A DNA stretch of 15,494 nt from an uncultured Lachnospiraceae bacterium (lineage in GTDB: Bacteria; Bacillota; Clostridia; Lachnospirales; Lachnospiraceae): the NCBI GenBank assembly GCA_949283905.1, contig CASDUB010000195.1, positions 1-15,494 of the forward strand, in the 5' to 3' direction. Of this stretch, positions 1 to 8,101 are shown piece by piece. Both the position numbers and the translations under genes were made by a program. The first letter of the stretch is position 1; each line of letters begins with the position of its first letter. The notes under the pieces are model-generated. The model did not search any database. It saw nothing but the letters and a program-made list of their open reading frames with translations, and was not told the origin of the DNA.

Positions 1-618
1 AATTCCTATAAGACCTATGTTATCTTCTGTGATTCCGCCATATACGCTCCTACTGTCAATCTCTTCAATCTCAAGTTCAAACTTAAGGTTTTCTTCAGAA
101 GAAGCTCTGTAAACTTCAAGCTCCACCGTACTGTCTTTTGAACTTTGGATAAACTCCACCGCTTCACTGCTGGTCATGCCTTCGGCTGAAGTTCCGTTGA
201 TGCTGACGATCTCATCGTCCGCCATAACTCCGGCGCGATATGCCGGGCCTTCTTCGGCAACACTCACGACGACAAGAGCCTCATCCTCGACTCTGTTCGC
301 TATCGTTATTCCTATTCCCGAATAATGTCCCTGCTGATTTTTCAGCACATTTTCGTAGTCTTCTTTCGTATAATAAGCGGCGTAAGGATCGTCAAGAGCC
401 GCTATCATCCCGACAAACATATAGTCGGCTATCCTCTGCTCGTCTACCTCGCCGGCATAATTGTCTCTTATAATGCCTATAGCCGAATTGATCTTTCGAA
501 GCATCAGCAGATCATCAGCTTTTTTTACTTCCGGGCTCCACGGAAGATGTGTATAAAATATAAACCACACGATAGAAATAACTATTCCTATGATGATGCC
601 CTTAAATGTCTTTTTCAT
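1..618 (-). CDS. S41 family C-terminal processing peptidase, N-terminal part (cut by window edge)
   Basis: My translation from the ATG at 618-616 stays open for 206 codons and runs off the left edge, so only the N-terminal part is visible. Residues 7-24 form one hydrophobic segment (GIIIGIVISIVWFIFY), a signal anchor that would place the rest outside the membrane. Residues 40-95 resemble the helical N-terminal region of CtpA-type proteases, with the typical GMIAALDDPYAAYY stretch at 70-83. A PDZ-like domain follows (about 96-172), starting with the YSGIGI loop and containing the motif DDEIVSINGTS. S41 proteases use a Ser-Lys pair that would lie in the missing part, so activity cannot be judged. 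The start codon overlaps the stop of the small Cys-rich gene (ATGA at 615-618), with a weak GGAAAG site at 624-629. Its place in a cobalamin operon is unexpected; the family normally processes secreted or envelope proteins. The family call is firm, the role here unknown. Confidence 0.9.
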   Translation of the reverse strand, partial: MKKTFKGIIIGIVISIVWFIFYTHLPWSPEVKKADDLLMLRKINSAIGIIRDNYAGEVDEQRIADYMFVGMIAALDDPYAAYYTKEDYENVLKNQQGHYSGIGITIANRVEDEALVVVSVAEEGPAYRAGVMADDEIVSINGTSAEGMTSSEAVEFIQSSKDSTVELEVYRASSEENLKFELEIEEIDSRSVYGGITEDNIGLIGI

Positions 619-866
619 TCTGTCTTTCCGTCGTTAATAAGAAATTTTATAATGTTGTCATAATTTTCGGGAATATGCGGATAAACGCAGTTTTTGCAGA
701 CTTTTATCTTCTTCCCGTTCTTTTCCTTAAATTCAGGAGTTCCGAGACATTTTTCGTATCTGTACATCGCGCAGTAGCAGAACATACAGTTCATCGTTTC
801 TATTCCTTCATGGCACGGATAATATTCACATTCTTTATTTTCAAAAAATCTGTATGAATTCTTCAT
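615..866 (-). CDS. small cysteine-rich putative metal-binding protein
   Basis: This is an 83-residue soluble protein with eight cysteines (13, 18, 27, 30, 32, 40, 57, 60) and histidines at 19 and 64. The pairs CMFCYC (27-32) and CKNC (57-60) look like metal or iron-sulfur ligands. It resembles what I recall as the 'cysteine-rich small domain' family (PF04071), often seen near cobalamin genes; that match is from memory and untested. There is no signal peptide or membrane segment, so it is probably cytoplasmic. It starts 18 bases after cbiA with an AGGAG site at 876-880, and its TGA overlaps the ATG of the S41 protease gene (ATGA), so it is likely co-transcribed and coupled to both. The biochemical role is not established; binding of cobalt, zinc or an Fe-S cluster is inference. 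Confidence 0.85.
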   Translation of the reverse strand: MKNSYRFFENKECEYYPCHEGIETMNCMFCYCAMYRYEKCLGTPEFKEKNGKKIKVCKNCVYPHIPENYDNIIKFLINDGKTE

Positions 867-884
867 AATGCATCACTCCTGTTT

Positions 885-2267
885 TCATACTGCAGTATAA
901 CGCGATTTTTTTCTCTTTTCCATAACTTTAATAAAATTGATCACAAAGTCGGGATTTGACGGATAGTATAAATGAGGAAAGCCCCAAAAATGATCGTCTC
1001 CCTCATGGATACAGTTCCAATGCCTGTCAGAAGCAGGCTTTTTAGCGACGCAGCTGTCGCCGTTGTCCGATGAATCATAATAGTGAAATTCATGAGCCCT
1101 TATGCAGCTTTCTTTTTTCAAAAAAACAGGCTCCTTTTCCGTGATATTTATATATCCGAATCTTACAAGTTTTCCTCTGTTTTCAACGTCGGCTTTTATG
1201 ACTCCGGCCATTTCATATTTTGCGCCGTCGGATGCGAGAATATTTTCATGAAGATACATAAAGCCGCCGCATTCAGTAAGGGAAGGCAATCCGTCTTCTA
1301 TCGCCTTTTTTACGGAATCTCGCATCGATATATTATCCCTTAACCCCTTTAAGTACAGCTCGGGATACCCGCCTCCCAACAAAAGGCCGTCGGCGTCACC
1401 GGGGATTCTTTCATCATGCAGCGGCGAAAAATATCTGATTTTTACTCCCATTTCTTCAAACATCCTGATATTCGCGTCATAATAAAAGCAGAACGCCTCG
1501 TCTCTTGCGACAGCAAGGGTAAGATTCGATTCCGGGCACACCACATTTTTTTTCTCTTCAAAATCCTCCTTCAGTTCTTCCGCTGCCTTTGCGATCCTTA
1601 TTATATGCGAAAGATCGCATGTCTCTTCAAACTGACGCGCCGCTTTTTCAAGACGTTCCTCCATCTGCGCCGTTTCGTTCGGAAGCTTAAGTCCCAGGTG
1701 TCTGCTCTCAATGACAAGATCCTCTCTCTTCGGATAGTATCCGAGCACCGGAACGGACAGCTCTTTTTCAAGAACAGGCTTTATCATACCGTAAAATGAA
1801 GGCGTTATCCTGTTTAATATGATACCCTTTATCAGTTTCTCTCTGTCAAAATCGAGAAATCCCTTTATGAGGGGAAGCATCGATCTGCTCATTCCATGGG
1901 TGTCTATAATAAGGATTATCGGCGTTTTTGTAAGACAGGCGATCTCATAGGCGCTTCCCTTTTCGTTTTCAACGCTCTGTCCGTCGAAAAGTCCCATAAC
2001 GCCCTCTATCACCGCTATGTCATGATTCTTTGCCGTCTTTACAAAAAATCCTTCGGTTTTGTCTTCTCCGAGAAAAAAAGAATCTATATTTTCGCATTCC
2101 AGTTTCTGTACATTTCTGTGAAACATCGGATCTATATAATCAGGCCCGCATTTGTAAGCCATGACATTTTTACGCATATTTTTTAATGCGCCCAAAAGAG
2201 CGCATGTAAGGAGTGTTTTGCCGCTTCCGCTTTTCGGCGCGGCTACGAGTACTCTGGGAATCTTCAT
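885..2267 (-). CDS. cbiA: cobyrinic acid a,c-diamide synthase CbiA
   Basis: CbiA uses glutamine and ATP to amidate the a and c acetate side chains of cobyrinic acid in the cytoplasm. The protein has an N-terminal ATPase domain with a P-loop, KSGSGKT at residues 12-18, and IEGVMGLFDG near 88-97. A C-terminal class I-like amidotransferase domain contains LLLGGGYPELY near 295 and the nucleophile Cys333 in TECGGFMYL. The 460-residue length is normal. An ATG 30 bases further upstream (2297) is possible, but I chose 2267: it lies one base after the TGA of the cbiJET gene, has a strong AAGAGGA site at 2273-2279, and starts at the usual family N-terminus (MKIPRVLVAAP). It acts after CbiC and before CobQ. 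No key residue is missing. Confidence 0.95.
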   Translation of the reverse strand: MKIPRVLVAAPKSGSGKTLLTCALLGALKNMRKNVMAYKCGPDYIDPMFHRNVQKLECENIDSFFLGEDKTEGFFVKTAKNHDIAVIEGVMGLFDGQSVENEKGSAYEIACLTKTPIILIIDTHGMSRSMLPLIKGFLDFDREKLIKGIILNRITPSFYGMIKPVLEKELSVPVLGYYPKREDLVIESRHLGLKLPNETAQMEERLEKAARQFEETCDLSHIIRIAKAAEELKEDFEEKKNVVCPESNLTLAVARDEAFCFYYDANIRMFEEMGVKIRYFSPLHDERIPGDADGLLLGGGYPELYLKGLRDNISMRDSVKKAIEDGLPSLTECGGFMYLHENILASDGAKYEMAGVIKADVENRGKLVRFGYINITEKEPVFLKKESCIRAHEFHYYDSSDNGDSCVAKKPASDRHWNCIHEGDDHFWGFPHLYYPSNPDFVINFIKVMEKRKKSRYTAV

Positions 2268-2268
2268 A

Positions 2269-4320
2269 TCAATCCTCTTTGTCTGTGTTTTTCTCAAAGG
2301 AACATATCCATATCGGATTTTCCGCCTGAAGCATCCTGTAACTTCCGACAGGTTTTGTTCTTGTCACCGCCACCTGAACCAGTTCATAGTCGGTCACGTC
2401 AAATTCTTTTTCTATACTTATAAGTTCCTCAAAGGTTTCGAGACTTACTGCGTTGGCGCATATCCTGACATTGCCTGTCTTTTCAAAGATCTTCTTCAGG
2501 ATATCCTTCATATTTCCGCCCGTTCCGCCGATAAATACGTGAGTCGGCGCTTCAAGGTCGTCAATGCCGTCAGGCGCGAAGCTTTCAATCACATGAATAT
2601 TTGAAAGCCCGTTCTTTTTCGCATTTTCCTTTATGAGTTCAAGCGCCTCCTGTTTTCTTTCCAAAGCGTAAACCTTTATATCAGGAGAAAGGCGTGCGAT
2701 TTCAACAGCTACAGAACCCGTTCCGCTGCCTATGTCATATACTACCGAATCTCTTCTGAGTCTGAGTTTGGAAATACTTATTTCCCTCACCTCTTCTTTT
2801 GTCATCGGGACTTTTCCTCTGATAAATTCCGAATCATTGAGTCCGTGAGAGGCAAACGGACTTTTGGCATCTTCGTTTATCACAAACAGCGAATAAAGGC
2901 CTTCTTTCTTTATCTTAACGCACTCCCCGGGTGTCAGGATCGATATTTCCTGCTCAGGATAAGACATCTGATATCCCGCTATGATCTTCACATGCTCAAG
3001 GCCGCATTCGATAAGCTCTCTTCCTATGTTGTTCAGATCTTCCGCTCCCGATAAGAGCATAAAAGTTTTTTTATTCGTACGAACATTATAAAGAAATTTT
3101 CCCGCCCAGTTTTCAAATGCGCCTTTTCCGTGTACGCTGAAGATCTTTGCGTCATCCCAGCTTATGCCCGTAAGCGCGGAAAGATATGAAACCGACGAAA
3201 TTCCCGGATATATTCTAATATCGGCGTTATTTTCTTTTTTCAGTTCTTCGTAAAGCTTCGCCGTTCCGCTGAAAAAGCCTGTATCGCCTGAAAACAGAAT
3301 CGCAGCGTCCTCCTGCGTTTTTTTCAAAACAGGCATTATGTCTTTCGCAAGGTAATACGGATAAATTTCTTTTGCTGCGGCTCCATCATCAGAAACGATG
3401 CCGGATATAAGGCGCTTCGCACCGAATATGATGCCTGCTTTTGAAACAGCCTTAATGGCCTCCCGGGTAAGAGTTTCCGGGCTTCCCATTCCGCATCCGA
3501 TCAGACTTATGATGCGGTTTCTTTTTCCTGTATATTTGTTTAATTCTTCAGTAACCTGATCAAAAGAAAGACCCTTTGAATTTTCCGGTCTGCCTATCAG
3601 GTACATGTCGGCGTTTTCAAGATACGCCGCCTCTTCCTTTTCAAAATATCCGCCGCTTTTGCCGCTGAGTTTTGAAACGATTATCTTTATGTCGTATGCT
3701 TTTATTATCGCTCTGTTCATCTCGACCGAAAACGGTCCCTGCATCGCGATTATCTGTCTGCCCGGCAGATTATTCTTTTCGCATATCTCAATACTTTCTT
3801 TTCCCGGAAGAACGCGAACGATCAGTTTCTCTCTTAAATCCTTATCGGCGCAGTAAACAGACAGCTCTTTGCTGCCTGTCGTAATAAGTATATTTCCATG
3901 TATATCTTTCGCCTTTTTTATCAGAGCTTCGGCGCATCCTTTAGCGTCATTAAAATAATATTTATTAACTCCGGAAATGTTTGACCTTGTTTCTTGCGAT
4001 CCGGTATCTTCAAAATCGCGCTCAAGTCTTAAATATCTTACGTTTTTTTCTGCCGCCGCTCTTTTTATGTTTTCTGTCGCCTCTTTCGCATACGGATGAG
4101 TCGCATCTATCACGATCTTTGTATTATTATCAGTCATAAATCCGATCATTTCTTCAGTATCCATCCGTCCCATATGTACTTTCGCGCACGGATGATCGTT
4201 CAAAACCTGTTCTCCATAGGCAGTTGCGACGCACAGACCATGCTCCGTGTTTCGTTCACAGAGCCATTCTGACAATCTTCTTCCTTCGCTTGTTCCCGCA
4301 AATAAAAGTATTCTGCTCAT
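2269..4320 (-). CDS. cbiJET: trifunctional CbiJ-CbiE-CbiT fusion (cobalt-precorrin-6A reductase / precorrin-7 C5- and precorrin-6B C15-methyltransferase)
   Basis: This 683-residue chain carries three enzymes. Residues 1-260 are a CbiJ/CobK reductase: N-terminal ILLFAGTSEGRRLSEWL, IDATHPYAKEAT near 71-82, TTGSKEL near 147-153 and MQGPFS at 193-198. Residues 268-475 are a CbiE tetrapyrrole methylase with LIGCGMGSPE at 273-282, LFSGDTGFFSGTA near 342-354 and YPGISSVSYL near 371-380. Residues 490-680 are a CbiT methyltransferase with RGKVPMTKEEVR near 501-512, the SAM-binding motif YDIGSGTGSVAVE at 528-540 and FIGGTGGN at 596-603. CbiJ reduces cobalt-precorrin-6A, CbiT methylates C15 and decarboxylates ring C, and CbiE methylates C5, so the chain covers three successive steps. 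CbiE-CbiT fusions are common; the added CbiJ is less usual. There is no stop or frameshift at either junction. It starts three bases after the cbiH stop codon, so translation is probably coupled. Confidence 0.93.
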   Translation of the reverse strand: MSRILLFAGTSEGRRLSEWLCERNTEHGLCVATAYGEQVLNDHPCAKVHMGRMDTEEMIGFMTDNNTKIVIDATHPYAKEATENIKRAAAEKNVRYLRLERDFEDTGSQETRSNISGVNKYYFNDAKGCAEALIKKAKDIHGNILITTGSKELSVYCADKDLREKLIVRVLPGKESIEICEKNNLPGRQIIAMQGPFSVEMNRAIIKAYDIKIIVSKLSGKSGGYFEKEEAAYLENADMYLIGRPENSKGLSFDQVTEELNKYTGKRNRIISLIGCGMGSPETLTREAIKAVSKAGIIFGAKRLISGIVSDDGAAAKEIYPYYLAKDIMPVLKKTQEDAAILFSGDTGFFSGTAKLYEELKKENNADIRIYPGISSVSYLSALTGISWDDAKIFSVHGKGAFENWAGKFLYNVRTNKKTFMLLSGAEDLNNIGRELIECGLEHVKIIAGYQMSYPEQEISILTPGECVKIKKEGLYSLFVINEDAKSPFASHGLNDSEFIRGKVPMTKEEVREISISKLRLRRDSVVYDIGSGTGSVAVEIARLSPDIKVYALERKQEALELIKENAKKNGLSNIHVIESFAPDGIDDLEAPTHVFIGGTGGNMKDILKKIFEKTGNVRICANAVSLETFEELISIEKEFDVTDYELVQVAVTRTKPVGSYRMLQAENPIWICSFEKNTDKED

Positions 4321-4323
4321 ATC

Positions 4324-5061
4324 TTATCTTCTCTCTGATGGATATCCTCTTTTTGTTACAAGTTTTCCGTCGATTATCTCTGCTGTGGAATTTCCTATAA
4401 ACACTGTGGTAAACATGTTTACTTTTTTATCACGCAGTTCTTTTAATGTACAGACCGTGTATTTTGTGCCGTCACGTCCTATATTTTCCACATATCCGCA
4501 GCATCTGTCAGGCTCTATTTCTCTTAACAGGATGTCGCAGGCCCTCTGCAGGTAGTCGTGGCGTTTTTTGCTGGAAGGATTGTAGATCGCCATAGCAAAA
4601 TCAGCCTGTGCCGCAAGCAAAAGCCTTTTTTCTATCTTCTCCCAGGGCGTTAAAAGATCGCTTAAACTTATAACGCAGAAATCATGGTTAAGGGGCGCTC
4701 CCAGAACTGCCGCCCCGCTTGAAGCCGCCGTAACTCCCGGTACGACTTCAAGTTCGCACTCAGGATATGATTTTCCTATCTCATACATAAGCGAAGCCAT
4801 TCCGTATATGCCTGCGTCTCCCGAACAGATTAGGGCGACTTTCTTGCCCTTCATCGCTTCCTCATAGCACATGACGCACCTTTTTTCTTCCTGAAGCATC
4901 GGCGTGGACATAAGCTCTTTATCTTTAAGATCGTCTTCCAAAAGCTCAAGGTATACGGTATATCCTATTATGGTATCGCACTGTTTTAAAACTCTCAGCG
5001 CCTGTCCCGTCATCATCTCTTCTTTTCCGGGACCTATTCCGACTACATATATTTTATTCAT
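4324..5061 (-). CDS. cbiH: cobalt-precorrin-3 / cobalt-factor III C17-methyltransferase CbiH
   Basis: CbiH transfers a methyl group from SAM to C17 and drives ring contraction, giving cobalt-precorrin-4. The 245-residue length is usual for the family. Tetrapyrrole-methylase signatures are present: VVGIGPGKEEMMTGQA at the N-terminus, CSGDAGIYGMA at 79-89, VVPGVTAASSGAAVLGAPL near 106-124, and the CbiH/CobJ hallmark MAIYNPSSKKR. That last motif and the LSDLLTPW segment separate it from CbiF, CbiL and CbiE. The ATG overlaps the last 8 bases of cbiG, implying translational coupling. No accessory C-terminal iron-sulfur domain is present. Confidence 0.95.
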   Translation of the reverse strand: MNKIYVVGIGPGKEEMMTGQALRVLKQCDTIIGYTVYLELLEDDLKDKELMSTPMLQEEKRCVMCYEEAMKGKKVALICSGDAGIYGMASLMYEIGKSYPECELEVVPGVTAASSGAAVLGAPLNHDFCVISLSDLLTPWEKIEKRLLLAAQADFAMAIYNPSSKKRHDYLQRACDILLREIEPDRCCGYVENIGRDGTKYTVCTLKELRDKKVNMFTTVFIGNSTAEIIDGKLVTKRGYPSERR

Positions 5062-6187
5062 ATGATGTTAATCTCCATTCTGTTTTAGCTATGGCAAGAG
5101 TTATTCCGTTTTCAGCCTGTTTACGCAGAACAAGACCGCTGTCCATATCAAACTCTTTGCCGCATCCTGCCGCTGCCGCCCTTTCCGAAACGCATCCCAC
5201 GCCGACTTTATTCAACACAAAATCGCTTTCTGAAAATTCACCCGGTATTTTATTTAAATCTTCCGGCGTGAAAGTTTCAAAAGGCACGTTCAGCTCATCC
5301 GCAAAGGCTTTCAGGCCTTCTTCATCTTTTTTCAGATCAACCGAAGTTATCTTTCTGATCTGACGTTTATCTATATGAAGACTTTCAAGTAATCCCCCTG
5401 CAAACGATCCGATCTCTTCTTTTGTTTTACCTCTCCTGCATCCGATACCGAGAACATATACTTTCGGCAGCAGATACAGCTTCGCGTTTATTTCCGGTTC
5501 GCCGTTTTCTGAAACGCCGAAGTTTCCTATATAAACATCAAAATCCTTCTTTTCCGGACCGCGATTTTCCGTCAGATAAATTCTAACGCCGTTATCTTCA
5601 AGTATCGCCGCGTCTTTTTCATCTAACCGGCACAGACTTGTATCTATAAGTATACCGGCAGTTTTGCCGTCAAGAATCTTCGACGATACTTTCGCTATGC
5701 CGTCTTTATTGTAAATCACAAGATCGTTTTTCTTAGCGAACAGATCGATCGCAAACTTATTGTTTATGTCAGTCGATGTGGTTATGACAGGAACAGCTTT
5801 CACGATATCGGCTATCATACGCGCCGTCTCGTTCGCTCCGCCTACATGGCCCGAGAGGATCGGTATGACAAAACGCGCCCTGTCGTCCATAACGATAACG
5901 GGACTGTCGATCAGCTTGTTCTTAACGCATCCCGCTATCGCTCTTACCGCTATGCCGGCGGCTCCTATAAAAAGGATCGCTTCATTTTTTTCAAACCGTT
6001 CTTTCGCCCAGTCGTCAAGAGCATACTCAACGTATCTGACATCGGGATCTGCAGCGCAGTTTTCTTTAAGGGCGCTGCATTTGCAGAAGCACGACAGTTC
6101 AAGTTCCTGATTCTGACCGCAAGTTTTTTTCAGTTTTTTCATCTGCTCATATCCGTTCTTTGTAAAGCATATAACAGACAATATCAT
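5054..6187 (-). CDS. cbiG: cobalt-precorrin-5A hydrolase CbiG
   Basis: CbiG opens the delta-lactone of cobalt-precorrin-5A and releases the C20 carbon as acetaldehyde, a step found only in the anaerobic pathway. The 377-residue protein shows the central signatures GAAGIAVR at 75-82 and SGHVGGANE at 112-120, and the C-terminal CbiG domain starts near YVLGIGCRRGKTKEEI (244-259). An ATG at 6283 would add 32 residues, but that extension overlaps the C-terminal coding part of cbiF in another frame and does not look like CbiG. The ATG at 6187 gives the normal N-terminus (MILSVICFTKNGYE) behind a G-rich stretch (AGCGGGGGAAA, about 6193-6203). It follows the terminal stop of the cbiF reading frame (6210-6212) by 22 bases. 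Confidence 0.93.
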   Translation of the reverse strand: MILSVICFTKNGYEQMKKLKKTCGQNQELELSCFCKCSALKENCAADPDVRYVEYALDDWAKERFEKNEAILFIGAAGIAVRAIAGCVKNKLIDSPVIVMDDRARFVIPILSGHVGGANETARMIADIVKAVPVITTSTDINNKFAIDLFAKKNDLVIYNKDGIAKVSSKILDGKTAGILIDTSLCRLDEKDAAILEDNGVRIYLTENRGPEKKDFDVYIGNFGVSENGEPEINAKLYLLPKVYVLGIGCRRGKTKEEIGSFAGGLLESLHIDKRQIRKITSVDLKKDEEGLKAFADELNVPFETFTPEDLNKIPGEFSESDFVLNKVGVGCVSERAAAAGCGKEFDMDSGLVLRKQAENGITLAIAKTEWRLTSYE

Positions 6188-6209
6188 CTGCGTTTCCCCC
6201 GCTCTTTCT

Positions 6210-6998
6210 TTAAATATTATATGAGTTGTCCGGCAAATAAGGCTCTCCTGCTTTGCGAAATTCCGTCGAAAAATCCGCAGCATATAATCTCGATTTGCTG
6301 TAGCCCGAATTCGACACGGCGTCCCCCACGAGAATAATGGCCGTTTTTGTTATGTTGTGCTCTTTAGCCGTTTTTTAAAGAGTCTCAACGGTACATATGT
6401 AATTCTCCACTTCGGGCCATGTCGCCTTGTAAACAATAGCAGCCGGAGTATCCGGCTCGTACCCGCCTTTTATAAGACGCTCACTCAGTTCTCCGAGCAT
6501 GCCTGCGCTCAAATATATAGCCATCGACGCGTGGTGCGCCGCGAAGCTCTCTATCGATTCCTTCTCGGGAACGCCTGTCCTCCCCGCCATCCTTGTAATA
6601 ATAAGCGACTGAGAAACATCCGGAAGGGTATACTCAAGATTTAACGAAGCGGCGGCTCCGAACGCCGCGCTGACTCCCGGAGTAGTCCTGTACTCAATGC
6701 CGAGTTCATCCAGCACGTCCATTTGCTCGCGTATGGCTCCGTATATGCTGGCGTCTCCGGTATGAAGGCGCACAGTCATCTTTTTTTCGGCCTCCGCTTT
6801 TTTTATTACATCCAGCACTTCTTCAAGGGTCATATACGCGCTGTTATGAATCTCGCAATCTTCTTTAGCATATTCTAGAAGCTGTGGATTTACGAGGGAT
6901 CCCGCGTATATTATCACGTCCGCTTCCTTTAAAAGATTCATGCCCCTTACAGTTATCAGATCTACAGCGCCCGATCCCGCGCCAACAAAGTTAACCAT
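6210..6998 (-). pseudogene. cbiF: cobalt-precorrin-4 C11-methyltransferase CbiF, interrupted by an in-frame TAA
   Basis: CbiF methylates C11 of cobalt-precorrin-4. Codons 1-207 encode a good CbiF: VNFVGAGSGAVDLITVRG at the N-terminus, RLHTGDASIYGAI near 77-89, the segment around TTPGVSAAFGAAASL, ITRMAGRTGVPE, and IVYKATWPE near 188-196. A TAA follows at 6375-6377. The same frame then continues for 54 codons to a TAA at 6210-6212, encoding an ordinary CbiF C-terminus (NITKTAIILVGDAV, then SRLYAADFSTEFRK). Aligned from memory with Bacillus CbiF, the stop replaces exactly one residue, so the intact gene would have about 262 codons. The start has a strong AAAGGAGC site (7005-7012) and overlaps cbiD by 37 bases. 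If the stop is real and not read through, the product lacks the end of the SAM-binding domain and is probably inactive. A sequencing error is possible. A 207-residue CDS at 6375-6998 is the literal open frame. Confidence 0.85.
6375..6377 (-). other. in-frame TAA codon inside cbiF
   Basis: On the minus strand the codons read GAG ACT CTT TAA AAA ACG GCT AAA, and the frame is unchanged on both sides. A single A-to-T change in an AAA (Lys) codon, or a change of CAA or GAA, would create this TAA. TAA is the normal terminator of several neighbours (cobQ, cobS, cobC, cbiG, cbiH), so the genetic code is not altered. Gaining or losing a base in the adjacent A run would not restore the reading frame. 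Confidence 0.95.
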
Positions 6999-8101
6999 TT
7001 TTCCGCTCCTTTACTCTTTGCAAGTTCTCCGTATTTTTCCGAATATATCACGCATTCGATCTCTGTCTTTCTTCCTGCTCTTTTCCTGAGATAAAACATT
7101 ATCTTTTCCATAAGATAATTCATTACCGCGTCTTTTTTATTCTCCTCATCGATCAGACGGATCGCCTCGTCAGTCATCACACAGTCAAGGATCTTTCTGC
7201 AGGTATCCGGCGATACATTATTCGCCAGAGCAGCTGCCGCCATTATCTCCATCCTGCAGTCGCCTTCCTTTGAATGGGTATTCATGATGCCTCCTGCAAC
7301 TTTAACGAGCTTTCCGATATTTCCCGCCAGAAGTATGCTTTCAAATCCCATTTCAGCGGCCATATCTATGGCGGCTCCTATATAGTTACTGCACTTTACG
7401 CTTTCATCTATATCATACCCATACGCTCTTTTCAGAAAATCGCGTCCGTAATTTCCCGGTGCTATCGCAGCGCATGTTTTTCCGAGAGCCTTTTGCTGAC
7501 ACAGTTCAACCTTGATCGTATCAATGATAGCCTGAGTGCTCATAGGCTCCACTACACCGCTTGTTCCGATAACGGATATGCCGCCTTCTATCCCGAGTCT
7601 CGGATTAAAAGTATCTTTGGCAAGCTCCTCGCCTTCGGGTATGCTTATGATAACGTTCACTCTTCCGTGAAAATCAGCCAGGCGGCAGACTTCCGTTACT
7701 TCTTTTGTTATCATCTCGCGGGGCACACGGTTGATTGCGGCGTTTCCCACAGGCTGATCAAGACCGGGCTTTGTCACTCTTCCGACTCCTGCTCCACCGT
7801 CTATGACCACTTCTATATCAGAATCATTTTTTACTGCCGGCTCTTTTGCTGTTTCCGATATCGAAACCTCGGCAAATACATGAGCGCCTGTAGTAACGTC
7901 AGGGTCGTCGCCGCCGTCTTTAATGACGGCGCATGAAACTTTGTCTTCGCCGCGTTTTATATCTGTGATATGCGCCTCATACAATATACCCTTCGGCGTC
8001 ATGATTGAAATACTGTTTTTTTCCGTTCCGAATAAAAGCATATACACGGCCGCTTTTGCCGCTGCCGCCGCGCAGCTTCCGGTTGTAAAACCATGTCTCA
8101 T
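6962..8101 (-). CDS. cbiD: cobalt-precorrin-5B C1-methyltransferase CbiD
   Basis: CbiD methylates C1 of cobalt-precorrin-5B with SAM and, like CbiG, marks the anaerobic pathway. The 379-residue length matches the family. Recognisable parts are the N-terminal LRHGFTTGSCAAAAAKAA-like stretch (residues 1-18), the VDGGAGVGRVTKPGLDQPVG region near 98-117, the segment with GTSGVVEPMSTQAI, and IGKLVKVAGGIMNTHS. The ATG overlaps the stop of cbiC (ATGA at 8098-8101). Its last 37 bases overlap the start of cbiF in another frame, so the ribosome binding site of cbiF lies inside this gene. No irregularity is seen. Confidence 0.96.
   Translation of the reverse strand: MRHGFTTGSCAAAAAKAAVYMLLFGTEKNSISIMTPKGILYEAHITDIKRGEDKVSCAVIKDGGDDPDVTTGAHVFAEVSISETAKEPAVKNDSDIEVVIDGGAGVGRVTKPGLDQPVGNAAINRVPREMITKEVTEVCRLADFHGRVNVIISIPEGEELAKDTFNPRLGIEGGISVIGTSGVVEPMSTQAIIDTIKVELCQQKALGKTCAAIAPGNYGRDFLKRAYGYDIDESVKCSNYIGAAIDMAAEMGFESILLAGNIGKLVKVAGGIMNTHSKEGDCRMEIMAAAALANNVSPDTCRKILDCVMTDEAIRLIDEENKKDAVMNYLMEKIMFYLRKRAGRKTEIECVIYSEKYGELAKSKGAEKWLTLLARDRAL

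Noticed and set aside
240..857. Overlapping plus-strand open frames at the left end
   Set aside because: They are antisense to the S41 protease and Cys-rich genes, whose minus-strand translations have convincing domains and coupled start codons.
6188..6283. 32-residue N-terminal extension of CbiG from an ATG at 6283
   Set aside because: The extension is an alternate frame of the cbiF C-terminal coding region, and the ATG at 6187 gives the usual CbiG N-terminus.
6375..6377. TAA reassigned as a sense codon in this organism
   Set aside because: TAA ends cobQ, cobS, cobC, cbiG and cbiH at the expected C-termini, so it works as a normal stop here.
6365..6385. Frameshift or programmed slippage at the A6 run in cbiF
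   Set aside because: The coding frame is the same before and after the TAA, so a shift would destroy the downstream frame; a single substitution explains the data.
7274..7936. Long plus-strand open frame of 220 codons
   Set aside because: It lies wholly antisense to cbiD, which has clear family motifs; the product resembles no family I know and has no ribosome binding site. It is a shadow frame.
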